From Centroberyx gerrardi (taxonomy: Eukaryota; Chordata; Actinopteri; Beryciformes; Berycidae), in NCBI RefSeq assembly GCF_048128805.1, contig NC_136016.1, positions 7,998,501-8,062,500 of the forward strand: DNA of 64,000 nucleotides, read 5' to 3'. The position numbers and the translations under genes were made by a program. The notes beneath the pieces are model-generated. The model did not search any database. It was given only the letters and a program-made list of their open reading frames with translations, and was not told where the DNA came from. Numbering within the stretch: position 1 is the first letter of the stretch; every line of letters begins with the position of its first letter. Positions 1 to 12,906 of this stretch are shown one piece after another.

Positions 1-3000
1 ACTCAGAATTTATAGCCAGACATATCAAGGGTTAAGCAGAGCAGTATAAGTCCTGGTGGAGCAGTTGTCCTGTGGGAGCTGATTTAGTGGCTCTCTCCCA
101 TATGCAACAATAACAAACACAGCCTTCCATAATGAATGTCCTGGGTATTCCTCATTGTAAATTCAAATGCAACACTTTAACTCTACAGTATGTGTGATGA
201 AGGGTTCTTAATACCACTCATTATTATTGCACACTGAATAAATAATTCAGTTAAGTTGCTCCTACTGTTAATCCTTCGTTGTTATTTTTTATTATTTGTA
301 GCCAACAACATTTTGATAGCCATCGTACACAAAATTGAGATCAGAAATCCAAACTACTGCATTACAGACTAAATATTTCAAGTTGCATGCAATATTTCAA
401 GTGGGACATGGTGGACCAAAGAGTGCAGACCACCAAAAGCAGTTTGATGTTGACGTGTAATGGACCTGCCAACTCTGATGGATTTTCAACTCGGGGATAT
501 TGCTTCTCCGACTACAGACAATCAAAAGCTTGCCATGAATAAGGAGATGGCCATGCAGGTCTGTGTGTGCAGCACACCTTGATCAATAGTGAATTTTACT
601 CTGCAATTGGAACAAAATATATAATTACATGAAGCAGATGGGGAAAATACAATGCAGACTGCTCTTAGGGTGATTTCTCATAAACATAAAAGCTGTTTGG
701 AGGAATATAATCAATGGTGCAACACGACCCACCACGTTGATGATAGACTATCATTACAGATTGTTCTCTGTGAGTAATGGGACCCAAGTAAAGCAGATAA
801 TGTGATTCAATAATATATTTACTGAATTTGTGAAAAGAGAGAAATGGGAAAATCTCTGAGTATCCCAGAGGCTAAGGCCTTAATTAGAACTTGCCAGAAT
901 TGTGAGAAGGTCACAACATTACAAGCGCTCCATCACAGCGACGACACCAGTGAATCAGAGGCGATCATTATATATCTATATCTAGTTGTGTGTCGGGCTC
1001 AAAACAGAAGCAAGCGGCTCTCGGCCCCCCTGCTGTTTGGTGTAGGCTCACATTATGATCAATGATTTGTTTATTAGATTTCCAATCAGGATATAATGGC
1101 CTTGAAACATTAGCTGCTGTAGGGTAGACGTAGCTGAGCATGTCTGCTGAGGAGCTCCCCCCCCGATTTCCCAGCTCTTCCTCCGAGTGTAAACAGCCCA
1201 GAAAGAGAATTAAAAGAGATCGTATCGCTGTGTGCCGCGCCACTGTGCAATTCCCGAGAGATAAACATTAAGCAAAAGGCAGAAAGCTTGTTTTTTTTTT
1301 TTACAGTCATAAAAGACCCCACCATCTGAGATTGTTATTAGCCAGGATCCTGGGGAATGTCATATTAACAATGAATGTCTGGTAGTGAGGGAGATTGTCC
1401 TAAGTATGAGCCCGGCAGGGAGCTCTCTTTAGCTCTAATTCACATTGGAATCAGATCGCCCTGCTAAGATCTCATCAGCGTTATTACTCCTGTGCCCAGC
1501 CGCCTCCCTCTCTACTGTCCATGTGTGTCCTACCGAGCAAGGCAGGCCTCCGCCATCAGCGCAGGGCACAGACTCTGTCATTACCACTCCCTTTTTCATT
1601 TCATATGCCCCAAACTAATGTTGATGATTTTGAAGGGGGTTGGGTAGCGGTTGGCATTAAATAACCTCTTTAAATGTTGTTCTATAGTAATAATCCGTGA
1701 CCTTTTCGTACAGTATAAATACATTTCTATTTATCTATCACCCATTGATATAACACAATAGTTCACCTATAGCCAGTTCATTAATGCTTGTCTGGTAGGT
1801 CTTTCCTGGGAAAAATCCTCTGCTGTTTTATAGCATTTTATGCGTTTCTAGCAGCAGCAACAGCGGTTTGTTTGGAATAAACAGAAGAAGAACTGGGTAG
1901 TTAGCATGAACAGTGATAGCCACCATGGCTGAACAGACAAAGAAAAGAGCGCCACCTACAGAAACTCAAACTGCATCAACAGAAAATCCAAGGAAAAAGA
2001 CTGTTTGATTGACAGGTGATTTCTGGGAAGTGCCGAGCAAAAACACCAAAGCAATGAGCGCTTAGCAACAAAGATGGAGACAAAGTCAACAAACAAGAAT
2101 CTGGTGGATTATCACTTTAATACAACATGGCTGGGAGTCTACTCTGTGTATTTCTAGCCTACAAAGGCAAACAGTAGCAACTACATTTAGCATGTTTTAA
2201 AGGTCAAAGGTCATGATGCGGGTTTACACTTAATATCAGTAAAATTATACTATTAAATGCTATTAAATGATATACAGTCCACTTCTGTAACAACAATATG
2301 TTTGGTGTTATGTAAACTTTTTAAGGCCTTTTTCTCAGTCTCACATCTTACACAGTTACTGCTCTTGTACTGTAGGGCAGTACTGACATGCAAACTGGCA
2401 CATAACAGTGAAATAGAACGGACAAAGTAGTTCATACACATCTGACAAAGTTATGATGGTTATAAGTAGAAAAAAGGAGATTTTACTTACACTTACATCT
2501 TTAATGCAAGTTACAGTTTACAGCAACTTCATGCAAAGCAACCGCGATGTGTTCTGGAGACCCAGTGGAAAGGCTTCAGTGGAGAAAAACCAAGAGGAGC
2601 CTGGTTGACTGTATTTGGTGGTGGGTGGGGAGACTGGGGGTCGAAGACTTGACTTGTTTTACTCAGATGAATTGGACAGGCCACTAGAAGCGCCGAGGCT
2701 TCAGCATCTTGATAGCAAACTTGATAGAGCAATGGGCCGTGGTGGCACTGAACATAGGCTTACATCGATAAAATGCAGCGTACTGTGTATATATATCCAC
2801 CCAGATGTGTATTCAGTTGAAACCATTAAAATGCTGAGAGAACCCTATAGCATAAATGAAATTGTTGTACATACTCACTGGGCCCTGACCGACAAAATGG
2901 AGTGCAAATGTTAAGTACTGTGAGATGTAAAGTACAAACACATTATGGGCAGGTATTAGCTTATAAAACACCGCAAAGCAGAGAATGTGAAAAATCCCTT

Positions 3001-4500
3001 TATTGCATTGGCTCACCCCAGTAAAAAAGTTTTATTATTGCTGTCTGAATAAACATATTTGATGTCACTTTGTAACATTTAAGGATTAAATGTGTTTCAT
3101 GTACTTTAAGGCAGTTGTACGTTTTATTAATTTAATTCTTTTTCTATACATATAATGGAGCCTCACTAATTTGAACTCATAAGGAATGAGGTTATGCAAA
3201 ATATTTAAATGTCAGAAATACATGAAAATACTAGGGAAATTCATATTCAAAATAATAAGCATGGTGCACACATTCAAAAATGTCATGTACAGTCTAACTT
3301 GCAGAAGAAAGGCTTATAATTGTACATATCAACAAAAAAATTCCAATAATCACCTGTTTAAATACATTTTAAATTGTTGCAGATCTTATTTTTTACTGCG
3401 GCTGGTTAATTATTCATGTCACACGTCTGAGGTTTGGAGAAATGTAATTTTATTTTACTCCATTTCTTCAAATCTGTGCTACTAATCGAATTGATTTTGC
3501 CAGACATTTTGTCTCGAGTTCTTGTGCAAAATACCAGTCAAACATTTACTTATAAACCATGGATCAAGTGTGATTACTGTAAATGCATCAGGTACTGTAA
3601 GTGTAACTGTGGCTTACAGTTTTGTTTGTGCTGCAACAAGCTGAATTCTGTTCATTACATCTCTCGGTGTTTGACAACCTCAGCGGCGTTGAAGCTGAGC
3701 AAAAACGGCAAAAACGATGGAATTCAAAAATATACATCAAACTTTGCCGCACTTTAGATGGTCTTGAAGGGGAAATGCTCACTGATTTGTTACCACTCAG
3801 CAGTACTTTTCTTCTTAATGAATTTTTAATATCCTTAATGACAGCAGAAGAATGATGTCATTAAGAGTGGAAGTTTGGAAAAACGCTGACTTGAACTCTT
3901 TTGGACGACCATTTTGATAATGATTTAATATAGATTAACACCCCATATTAATGAGCAGTTTGCCTTTGAGGGGTACAGCCATTTAATGTAAGGCCACACC
4001 ATTCGTTTAGTTGAGAGCCGGTTCTGTACACTTTGAAAACTTTAGCTTTTTGGACCGATCACTCACACACTTACTCACATACACACTCATTCAGTGTTTT
4101 GTTGTGTCCGGTAATCTCTTATTGTACAATTTGACAGTGAGATGTCTTAACATGCCCAATCTCATCTGAGTAAATATGATGTAACACAGGCTCAAATGAT
4201 CTTGCAGATTTGATAGAGTGTAGTCACACAAATTGTGAAGCAGACATTCAGTTTTTTGGAATATTTCTTCCTTTCAGAGACAGTCAAAAGCATTCTCCAA
4301 ACCCCATATCCATGGCAAGTATCGTCCTACAACTATCTACATCCACTAATGCCGTGATCAGCTCTGGACAGAGCAGTAATGCCATGGAGGGAGAGAATTA
4401 AGATTGTGTCCTCCTGGTAATTTACCTACTGGACCTTGTGTGCTGGTGAAGTGTGAATCAATTTGTAAAGGATAGTTAAATTTCTATAACAACCTCCCCC
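1..4500. other. Gene-poor non-coding segment
   Basis: I see no exon, RNA gene or recognisable transposon here. The open frames are short, overlap on both strands and resemble no protein I know. The sequence is mostly unique and AT-rich. The stretch at about 1380-1600 is richer in GC and low in simple repeats, the kind of sequence often found in conserved non-coding elements, but I cannot test conservation. A CTCF-like core (GCGCCACCTACAG) lies at about 1949-1961. Confidence 0.5.
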
Positions 4501-6163
4501 TTCTTCACACTTGACTATCCCACATCAGCTATTAAAAATGAAAGGGGAAAAAAAATCACGTGGCGTCTTATGAAGATGATCAGGGGGAAGGCCACTCGCT
4601 AGGAATGATAAAACGAATGGCTGCACCTTCGCCCCCCCCCCCCCCCCCCTTTCGCTGAATGGAGCGACCTCTCCCTCTATGTACGTGTGTAAGACAACCG
4701 CGCGCATTAGGCCAAAAGATAAATAAACAAACCTCCAACATAAAATGAATAAAACAAGAAGAAGGAAGGCAGGCGGGCTAGGACACTGATATCCCTTGGC
4801 AAAATGTTTTATCATATTCAGCAAAGGAAGAGCCTTTATTTTATTGATTTAAAAAAAAAAAAAATCCCAGAGGCACTAAAAGGAACAGGCAATGATTAAT
4901 GTCCCTCTCAGAAAAAGAAATTATATGGAATAAATTAAACTACTGCGGCAGCAAATTGAAAAATAAGGATGTAAATGAGGTTTGAATACTTAATATCTTA
5001 TAAAGAAAAATAGTCAATGAGGCCCAAAAATGATGAGGGATTGCCAAAGAAACATAATATTAACTCTAATGACTGAGGCTAGATTTTCTGTACTGTCAGA
5101 ATTTACCTGTCACAACTGATTTTCTGGCACAGACGTGAAAAATGAGGGACAATGTTCGAAGCAATTGAAGGAACTAACCCTGCTCTCCATGTAAGAAATA
5201 AGAGCAGAAGGAATTAGAATTTAGACTTAACACTTTCTAATACATTAAAGATACAGTTGAAGCTATTGCTCATAATAATTCACACACAGCCAGAGTGTTG
5301 TATTTAGTGTGGGAGCAGAGCAAATGCTTCATTATAATAACCAAATCTGCCATTTGAGATTTTTTTTTTTTGATCAAACATAGGCCTATTACTGTATAGC
5401 ACACAGGTTAGTATATGCATCATTGGAGTGCATTATGTTCGTATGAGGAACTCATGTTAATCACAGGCTTCATCTTGAGGCTTCATCAAAAGCCAAGAGC
5501 ATGTCTGTTTGTTCATGCAAATGATCTGCGTGTGATTTATCTGACGTTATGGAGTTTATTTTTCTCTCGCTGCCGTCGGAAAGGTCAAGCTGTTGAAACG
5601 CAACTCCTACAGTATTTGTCATTTTGACTCCGTAAGGTCTTCCTCATCATATGCTCCCAATTAAGTCGCACCGGAATCGGGGGATCAGTCATTCCTCCAG
5701 CTCTCGTTTGCGTTGTTGTGTATCGCAGTTCACGGGCGAGATGAGAAGAAAGCCAAAAGCGAGAGAGAGAGAGAGAGATCCGCGGTACGGTATCAGCCGA
5801 AAGTCTGTGTAGAGAGTTGGCCCCCGGTCCTCCCCATCCATCAGAGGTGGGGTAGAGATGAGAGAGTGAGACGGGGCCTGGGGAGTGGCAGTCGGGTGCT
5901 GGCATTGCACCCCATTACTTCAGATGGATAGCAGAGGGGTGCTCCACATTAAACACTGTTCCCTCAGTCGGAACCTTTAATTATAACTCCTCAGTATCAC
6001 TTACAGCAGCCCAGCGCAGATGTTAAAAACCTTTCGCGGCTTGGTTACCCCACCTTACTTAATCTCAAGGAGGGGTGAAGATACAGATGGCATATCAAGA
6101 GTCTGACGATATGCTTGATCTCTAACAACAGAAGCGGTTTTCATGTTGGGGAGGGTGAAAGTC

Positions 6164-6199
6164 TGTGTGTGTGTGTGTGTGTGAGAGAGAGAGTGTGTG
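6164..6199. repeat. TG/GA compound microsatellite
   Basis: Alternating TG for about 19 bases, followed directly by alternating GA and then TG again. Confidence 0.85.
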
Positions 6200-7807
6200 A
6201 ATGTTCGGGGGGCGATCGTGGCAGGCTTTTTTCCCTCGGTTATTGCCAGGTAAAATGTTTGGTACATTTTGCGCTGAAATAATATTGCATGAGAAGTCGC
6301 GAAGTTGCCATAAAAACTGGTGAGGGCTAAAAGGCATTAGAGCTCACACTGTCAGTAAAGTGTTGCCGGCTCAGTCTGTTCAGCAGTGAGCGAGACTTGT
6401 GCTCTTAGGTAGGGAGCACGGTAAATCAGTTGCTTTGTTTACATATTATACTCTTTACTCTAGTCTGAAGGGTTCACTAGCCCTTACATCACCCTGCCTC
6501 TGTATGGCTCATAAAACTAAAGAAGGAATATAACGCTGGTGCGGTTTGCTGCCTCAACAGTGTGTTGTGTCATCGTTGTCAGAGTGGTACACAAGAAAGC
6601 ATCTCGGGTGATGTTGAATTTTATCCCGGCTGTACCGACCGAGCAAACAAACAAGTAAACAAGCGAAAATATTCAATCATTTTATAACAGGATAAGGAAA
6701 CTGCACCACTGCAAAAAGACTTTGGTTGATCTGTGTTGTTCAATAGAAAGTTGTATCTCCTCTTTAAGAGCAGATTTTGCCCTGAATGAGCAGTTTGTGT
6801 CTTGAAAAAAAAAAAAAAACAATCCACCTTTTCACATTTTATTTATAGAGGTTAATGTACACAATTTCTTTTTGTCGAACCTCGGTGTATGTTGTTGTAC
6901 ACCAACAAACTCATTAAAAAGATCCTATAAGAATTACTTTTCACAATCACCTGTATTAAACCGAGCAGGTACAGTACAGTAAACTCATGGGCAGAGACAA
7001 GTAGTTCATTCCACCAAGGGTGAGTAGCCTTTGCACTCAGATCATTGTGTTCGAATTACATTATAGCACAGACCACTACTGTATCTCGATGTGTAACCAT
7101 TTAAAGCACTATTACGGGGGGTGCACTTTAAAGCAGCGCCTTGGCAAATTACCATGCCACGTCAGCTGGACTAAGATACTGCAGACAAATACAAATAGGG
7201 CGATGCTTTGCCCTACCATTCTTTTGGCTCATCAAGAGGTTACTGCACACCTGCCTCTCGCATTTATGAGAGCCTGCTCATTTCAAAATGCTATAAATTA
7301 CATCTGCGTATTCTTGTAAAACATTACTTATTGCTGTCACCTTCAAGATTCGCAAACACAAAAACTTTGCAGTGTAATCCCACACGTTTCACAGCCGCCA
7401 AACTAAAACACTTTTAAAGGTTTTACTTAATTGCACATTTATACTTAATTGTATTTACACTACCAATGTGGAATTATATTGGATCAGTATGAAGGTCATA
7501 AAACTTGGTTGTAAACTTGGACTTCCAGACATGTTGCTCACGGCTCTCTCATCCAGCTGATTTTATTACACAGGATCTAATTAATTGACCTCTCTTATGC
7601 TCTTTTGTTGTCACGGGTCGGGTGTAAAACGCTGTCTGTGGAGGTGATTTTATATGGGCCAGGGAGTATTTGTGTCAACGTCAAGCCAGGCCTGGATACA
7701 AGGTGCCACACTCTAAAGGTTTGGTAAGTGTGATATCCTGACATGGAATCCATTTCCCTGAATCTATAAGCCTTGCCTGAGTGACTATGTATTGTGTGAA
7801 CAGATAA

Positions 7808-7890
7808 CTCTCTCTCTCTCTCCCTCTCTCTCCCTCTCTTTCTCCCTCTCCCTCTCTCTCTCTCTCTCCTTCTCTCTCTGCTCTCCCTCC
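7808..7890. repeat. CT-rich (polypyrimidine) microsatellite
   Basis: Interrupted CT dinucleotides over about 80 bases, with CCCTCT variants. The complementary strand is pure purine over most of its length and could form triplex DNA. Confidence 0.85.
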
Positions 7891-9405
7891 TACACAAACA
7901 TTCAGTGCTGATGGTGCATGGTACCTGAGCAAACACACCAACAATGTGTTACAACAACTACATTTCAGTTTTGCCACATTGCCACTGTGATGCAGATGAA
8001 GTGTCAAAATGTTTTGCAATTTGTTCTTTACATTAAAGAGTTGTGTTATCACTCATGTAAACCGGTAGGGCTTTTTGTGTTAAGCTGGCAGTGAAGACAT
8101 CCCAAGGAATGAAGCTTTTTTTTGTTTCTCTTTGAATTTTTTGCTTCACGAAACAAAAATGACTAAACACATTAATTTACATAAAAATAATGAAGCCATG
8201 TTGGGTATCCAAATGTCAGTAAAAAATACCAACAATTTATTATTACAATCAAAATAGTAGTGTGCTATACAGGTCATGAATTGATAGTTTTGAGTATGGC
8301 TTACTACTAGTAACTAATTTTTCTCATGAATGCAGCACAGTTGATGTAATATAACTAAATAGACATTTTTAAATGAATAACTGGAAATCAAAATATGTTT
8401 TGAATGTTGTCCTTCCGTACAATCCCAGAGAAAAGAGAGAAAAGAACTGTATCCTAATTAATTTCATAGTTGATGTTAATGTTGTCTGCTGTGAGTCTAC
8501 TATCAACTTGAACTATCCCAGTAATCATATGTAACAGTAGGTATCACTTATATTATTTGCTGGATATTTAAAAGATGCAAAATACATAGTCTACAGTATG
8601 ACTTGCCCATACAGATATTGACTGATGTATTCTTGTTGTGGCTCTGGTAGCTACATATTGGACACTATAGAGGTGACTCCCCTGCACAGCAGTAGAATAG
8701 AAAACTTAACTTAACAGACCTATGCATTAAACATATTGTAGAATACAGTGTAACATTCATCACTGTCAAAGAGGGAGTTTGTATAAATTTAAATGCACTG
8801 AAGCGTTCAGAGTATTTTTTCCTCTTCCTTTGTCTATGGCTGGTAGTATATGTGTTTCAGTATGAAGCTGCCTTATTTTTTTTATTTATTTTTTTGTAAC
8901 ATTGTAGGATTTAAATAGGAATAACAACATCATGTTCTTGTTGTATTTAGCATGGTTCAAATGCAAATTATTTAAAGTAAGCTTAACTATTAGGGTTGGA
9001 AAACTTTGAATGTGATATGAAGTCCATTCAGTGGCACACCCAACAGAAAGAATTGCATTGAGATTTGTGGGAATAGCTTGTTCAAAGATGTAGTCCAGTT
9101 TAAAACCAATCATGGCCCCAAGTGCAGAATGTATTGGGAACCAAGACATGGCTGTGTTGGTGCCTGACAGTTTTAACATTAAAATAAATTACCTAACCTT
9201 TCCAACATCCACTGACAAAAACAGGAAAAATGAAAGATAATGGGTTATTATTCACTGAGGGATCCTATACATAATAATGATATCATCAATAATGGTGGTG
9301 ATACACTAGGGCTCCTGCGGCTTGAAAAGAAAAAAAAAAAAAAACATTTAATGGAATTACTTTTTTTGAATCATCAGTCCTAGTCCGGTCTTTAGCTATT
9401 CAACT

Positions 9406-9520
9406 GGAAAAGGAGAAAAAGGGGAGTAGAAAAAGAGGGAGAGAGGGAAAGTGTTTGTTGGGGTGCGAGAGGGAGAGAAAAAAGAGGGAAATAGAGATAG
9501 AGAGGGACAAAGAACAGGGG
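9406..9520 (+). repeat. Purine-rich tract
   Basis: About 115 bases made almost entirely of A and G on the plus strand (imperfect GAGA and GGGA units), broken only by a short GTTTGTTGGGGTGC segment. It is low-complexity, with no gene in it. Confidence 0.7.
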
Positions 9521-10180
9521 AATGTATCACGTTATAATTCTTTGAAGTCTGTTTGCAACCGTCGGCCATGAGTCAATTTACCAAATAACACAAGCAGAAC
9601 CCCACAAAAGAGGCACATCAGTACCGGCTTAAAGTGCATGGCAGTAAGTGGGCAATAGACTTACAAAGTATTGCAGCGCTCGCCTGACAAATGCAATAAA
9701 CAGCATTATCCTTCAGAGGCGACGCTGGTGGTGGCGGCTGTGCTCCACGGCCCTCTGCCCACCTCCTCCTCGCCGCCGAGGCCGGGGCGAGGGTGGGACA
9801 ACGCACCAGACTTGTGGAGTAGGGAGCAGTGGGGGTCGTGGTGGTGGTGGTGTGGGGGAGGGAGGGGGGTGGTTATGGGTGGAGGGGGGGGGGGGGATAG
9901 GAGGGTGCTGGTAGACCGCGACTGGCACCGACATGTGGGGAGGTGTGTGTGAGGCAATCTACAGAACAAATGAGGGCACTATCGCCTGTCATATTTCACA
10001 TTTTCTTCTTTCTAAATAAGACAAAGACCATGCGAGCCGGGTGAGCAGAAAGCTCTTAGGAGGCATAAACAGCTGGAGAATGCTGCACCTCCACTGCACT
10101 GTGACCCGCGCCGCAATAAATCTGTATAAAAGTGATTATGATGAGGCAAAGTGATCAAGCAAATGAAATATCTGGGCTTT
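9521..10180. other. GC-richer non-coding block with G-rich core
   Basis: Unique sequence surrounds a G-rich core at about 9826-9915 that contains runs of 5, 6 and 14 G. The flanks (9540-9720 and 10020-10180) contain ATAAA and TAAA cores and no repeats, so this may be a conserved element interrupted by a G-rich expansion. The open frames here translate into Gly- or Pro-rich peptides and are artefacts of the composition. Confidence 0.4.
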
Positions 10181-12870
10181 AGCGTATAACTCAGTGAGGT
10201 GAGGTGGGTTTTATAGCCCTTGCTCTAGGAGAGCCATACCTTGCATGTCCTGGGCAATTTGCTTCTCTTATTGCCATGTTCTGTCTTTACTCTGAGCAGA
10301 TCCGGTTATGCGAGCGTTGCATGTTTGAGAGCATGCTGCTAATGTTGTTGTTTGAATATTTGACACCAAAAGTAAAGCCTGTACACATTTGTTTATAGGT
10401 GTTCCAGTTGCAAATATTCCCACTTTCAAGCTTAACATATCTCAGTATGTTCTGAAACTATTTTCTCCGCAAACTTCTGCATATTTTCACACCTGAGCAG
10501 CAAGTTAGTCGGCTAGACAACCGGAATTCAGACTCTCTTTGCTTGGATGCGGTTCTTGTTGCTCGGACCACAGCGCAGCATCTTGGCTTCCTCTGGGCAG
10601 TCAGTCAGTCAGTTCAGTCAGTCAGCGGCCCGGCTCTCTGTGCTGAGTCTATATAGTGATGATCTAGCAATGATAACTGGATCAATACCTCCAGCCATGT
10701 GGACAGCCGGCTGGGAGCTGCATCACTAGTCTCACAGGGGACCGAGTTGCAAACACCTCGCCCCCCCTTCCTCCTCTCCCCCCTCCTCTCTTTCCCTGGC
10801 TGAGAGCTTCACACCTCCTCTGACACACTTCATCCTATAATTTGATCAAGAAAAGTGTCACATTAAGCAGATCCTACGGTTATAAATGAGAAATATGTGA
10901 ATTTTATGAACTGTAAATGAGTGCCCCTTCATGGCTGGTTATTTTAGTGTCAAAATATATTAAACAAATAGGAAGGAAAGGCTGTACTTGATCATTGATT
11001 CCATACAGTCAGCACTGCACAGTGACTAGTTGTTTATCTGATTACCGTGGACTTTGAGATTCATTTGCGTTGAAAAATCATAACTGATGCATTTCTGTTG
11101 ACAAGATTTTTACGTGACTGGTCAAAGAATAAGCAGGCATTTGAACATACTTTTACTGAGCATCTATCAGTCAATGTCAGTGAACATGGCCAATGTACAA
11201 TATTTGTTGGATTATAATTATGATGATGGATTATCTGTATTCTTCCAGAAATATTTCCTATTAAGACGTTTAACTCCAGATATGGCTAAAAATCACAATC
11301 AAAGCTATAGAAATTAATTTGTGATATTAACAAAATTCATAAATATACCATTTTATTTATGTGCGCTGTGAATAAATGTGAGCCAGCAGCACAGGTAAAG
11401 CCAATGAGATGTTGTAGAAGAATGAAATTGGTTAATACAAAGGCATGTCGGTAATAACAATGTCCTTTCTCCGGTGACAAAGACAAAGTGCCTGCGTTTG
11501 GAGCGTACAAGCGCAAGAGACAAGTGATGGCTGAAGGTAGACTTTGGGAGAGCATTTGAATTTCATGTCCAAGAAGAGGCAGCCCATCATTAAAAAACCC
11601 TAATTTCTGTGTCAGGTAGAGTTACAGGTAATCGATCATCTTGTCACACCGATTTATTTTTTTCTGCCCGTTCAAAGTGAATTCTACTTCTTTCCAATTA
11701 AACTTGTTGCTGAAAAAGAAAATGTCTCTGGCTATTAAAGGTACATTTTGCCATGTTAGGTCTTTTTCCACCAAAGGTAATTTCTGAACATTTGGAAGAA
11801 AGGAGCCCGAGGGAAATTGTGGCTTCCAGGCAATTCTTCATGTAGAGCTGATCTGAACAGAGCTGGTCCTTTGAGGTTGTCATTGGATGTCTACTACTGT
11901 ATATTGTCTTAAATAATTTGTTTAGATTTACTGGTGCTTAAACAAAATAGGAATGCTACTATGTATTTATCATTTGTCATGGAAATTTTACTCCATTTAA
12001 CAAGTTCACAAGTTCTAGTTATGTACAGTATAGATGAGATGTTAACATGCACTGTTTATAAATCCACAGGTAAATACTTATAATACTTATGTTACATATT
12101 TGAAATGGTGAAAACAATGAACAGCATATCATTAATCATTATGTTTCATTAGCTTGCAACAAAGGTAACTTCCCCTTTGTGGTGCAGCTGCTACTATGAA
12201 ATATAACATATATATAAATTTAACATAATTTCAGTGTATTAGTCTACACAGTATAAGACAGCAGTAGGTTTCCCACCAATGGGTTGATAGATGCTTTAGG
12301 TCTTTAGAGGCTTATTTTGGGGAGGATTTCCTCGCTCTGACAGCTTCACTCAACCTGACACTCTCCTGAACAGCAGCAGAGGCTCTGACAGTGTGTGCCA
12401 CCAAGGCATTGGGATATCTCTGCATAAAAGCCATTTATTGGTACATTTCTAAATGTTAACGGTTGTCAGCTTCAATTTCTTTAAAGGACCCATGGCTCAC
12501 CTGGGGGATAAAATGCCTGTGCAGTTCTGGGGGAATACTCCTCTGCCCCTGACAGACAATGACAAAAAACGCCACTGCTCGCGGCCTCCACCACTAGCGG
12601 TGGCGTTTCACATGGGAGCGAGTGCTCCTTTGTCCCTGGGTCTAATTTATTTATGTGGCTAATCTTCAGGGGGTGGAGCGGCCATGCTCAGAGGTGTGTC
12701 ATTTTACAGGGGGGACCCACCGGAAGGATCAGTGACCTTGCAGAGACATTGCCATAAAGGCGTGATTCATTTCAATTAGCACACGAGATCTGTCTTAGCT
12801 CCCGATCACATAAATGAGGAATATCAAGGGGATGCCGCTTGTTCCCAAAATAGACTATCCAAAAGTTGGC

Positions 12871-12875
<5 letters not shown>

Positions 12876-12904
<29 letters not shown>
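12876..12904 (+). repeat. Poly-A run
   Basis: 29 consecutive A followed by GAAAAGAAAG. No retroposed gene or SINE body is recognisable upstream. Confidence 0.8.

Positions 12905-12906
<2 letters not shown>

Larger units (their letters stand above)
4501..9400. other. Gene-poor non-coding segment with simple repeats
   Basis: No supportable gene. It contains a run of 18 C (4632-4649), short GA runs (5761-5778), a TG/GA compound microsatellite (6164-6199) and a long CT-rich tract (7808-7890). The stretch 5640-6130 is unique, relatively GC-rich and has several TAATTA-like cores. It is a reasonable place to look for a conserved enhancer. Open frames covering the CT tract give Ser/Leu or Arg/Glu low-complexity peptides and are artefacts of the repeat. 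Confidence 0.5.

Noticed and set aside
7595..8052. Two overlapping minus-strand open frames of 113 and 123 codons
   Set aside because: Both run through the CT/GA microsatellite, which removes stops and encodes Arg/Glu repeats. No splice or similarity support.
9648..9969. Several open frames on both strands encoding Gly- or Pro-rich peptides
   Set aside because: They follow the G-rich tract; the openness comes from the lack of AT, not from selection for coding.
12876..12904. Long A run as the tail of a retroposed gene
   Set aside because: No gene-like or SINE-like body upstream and no evident flanking duplication.
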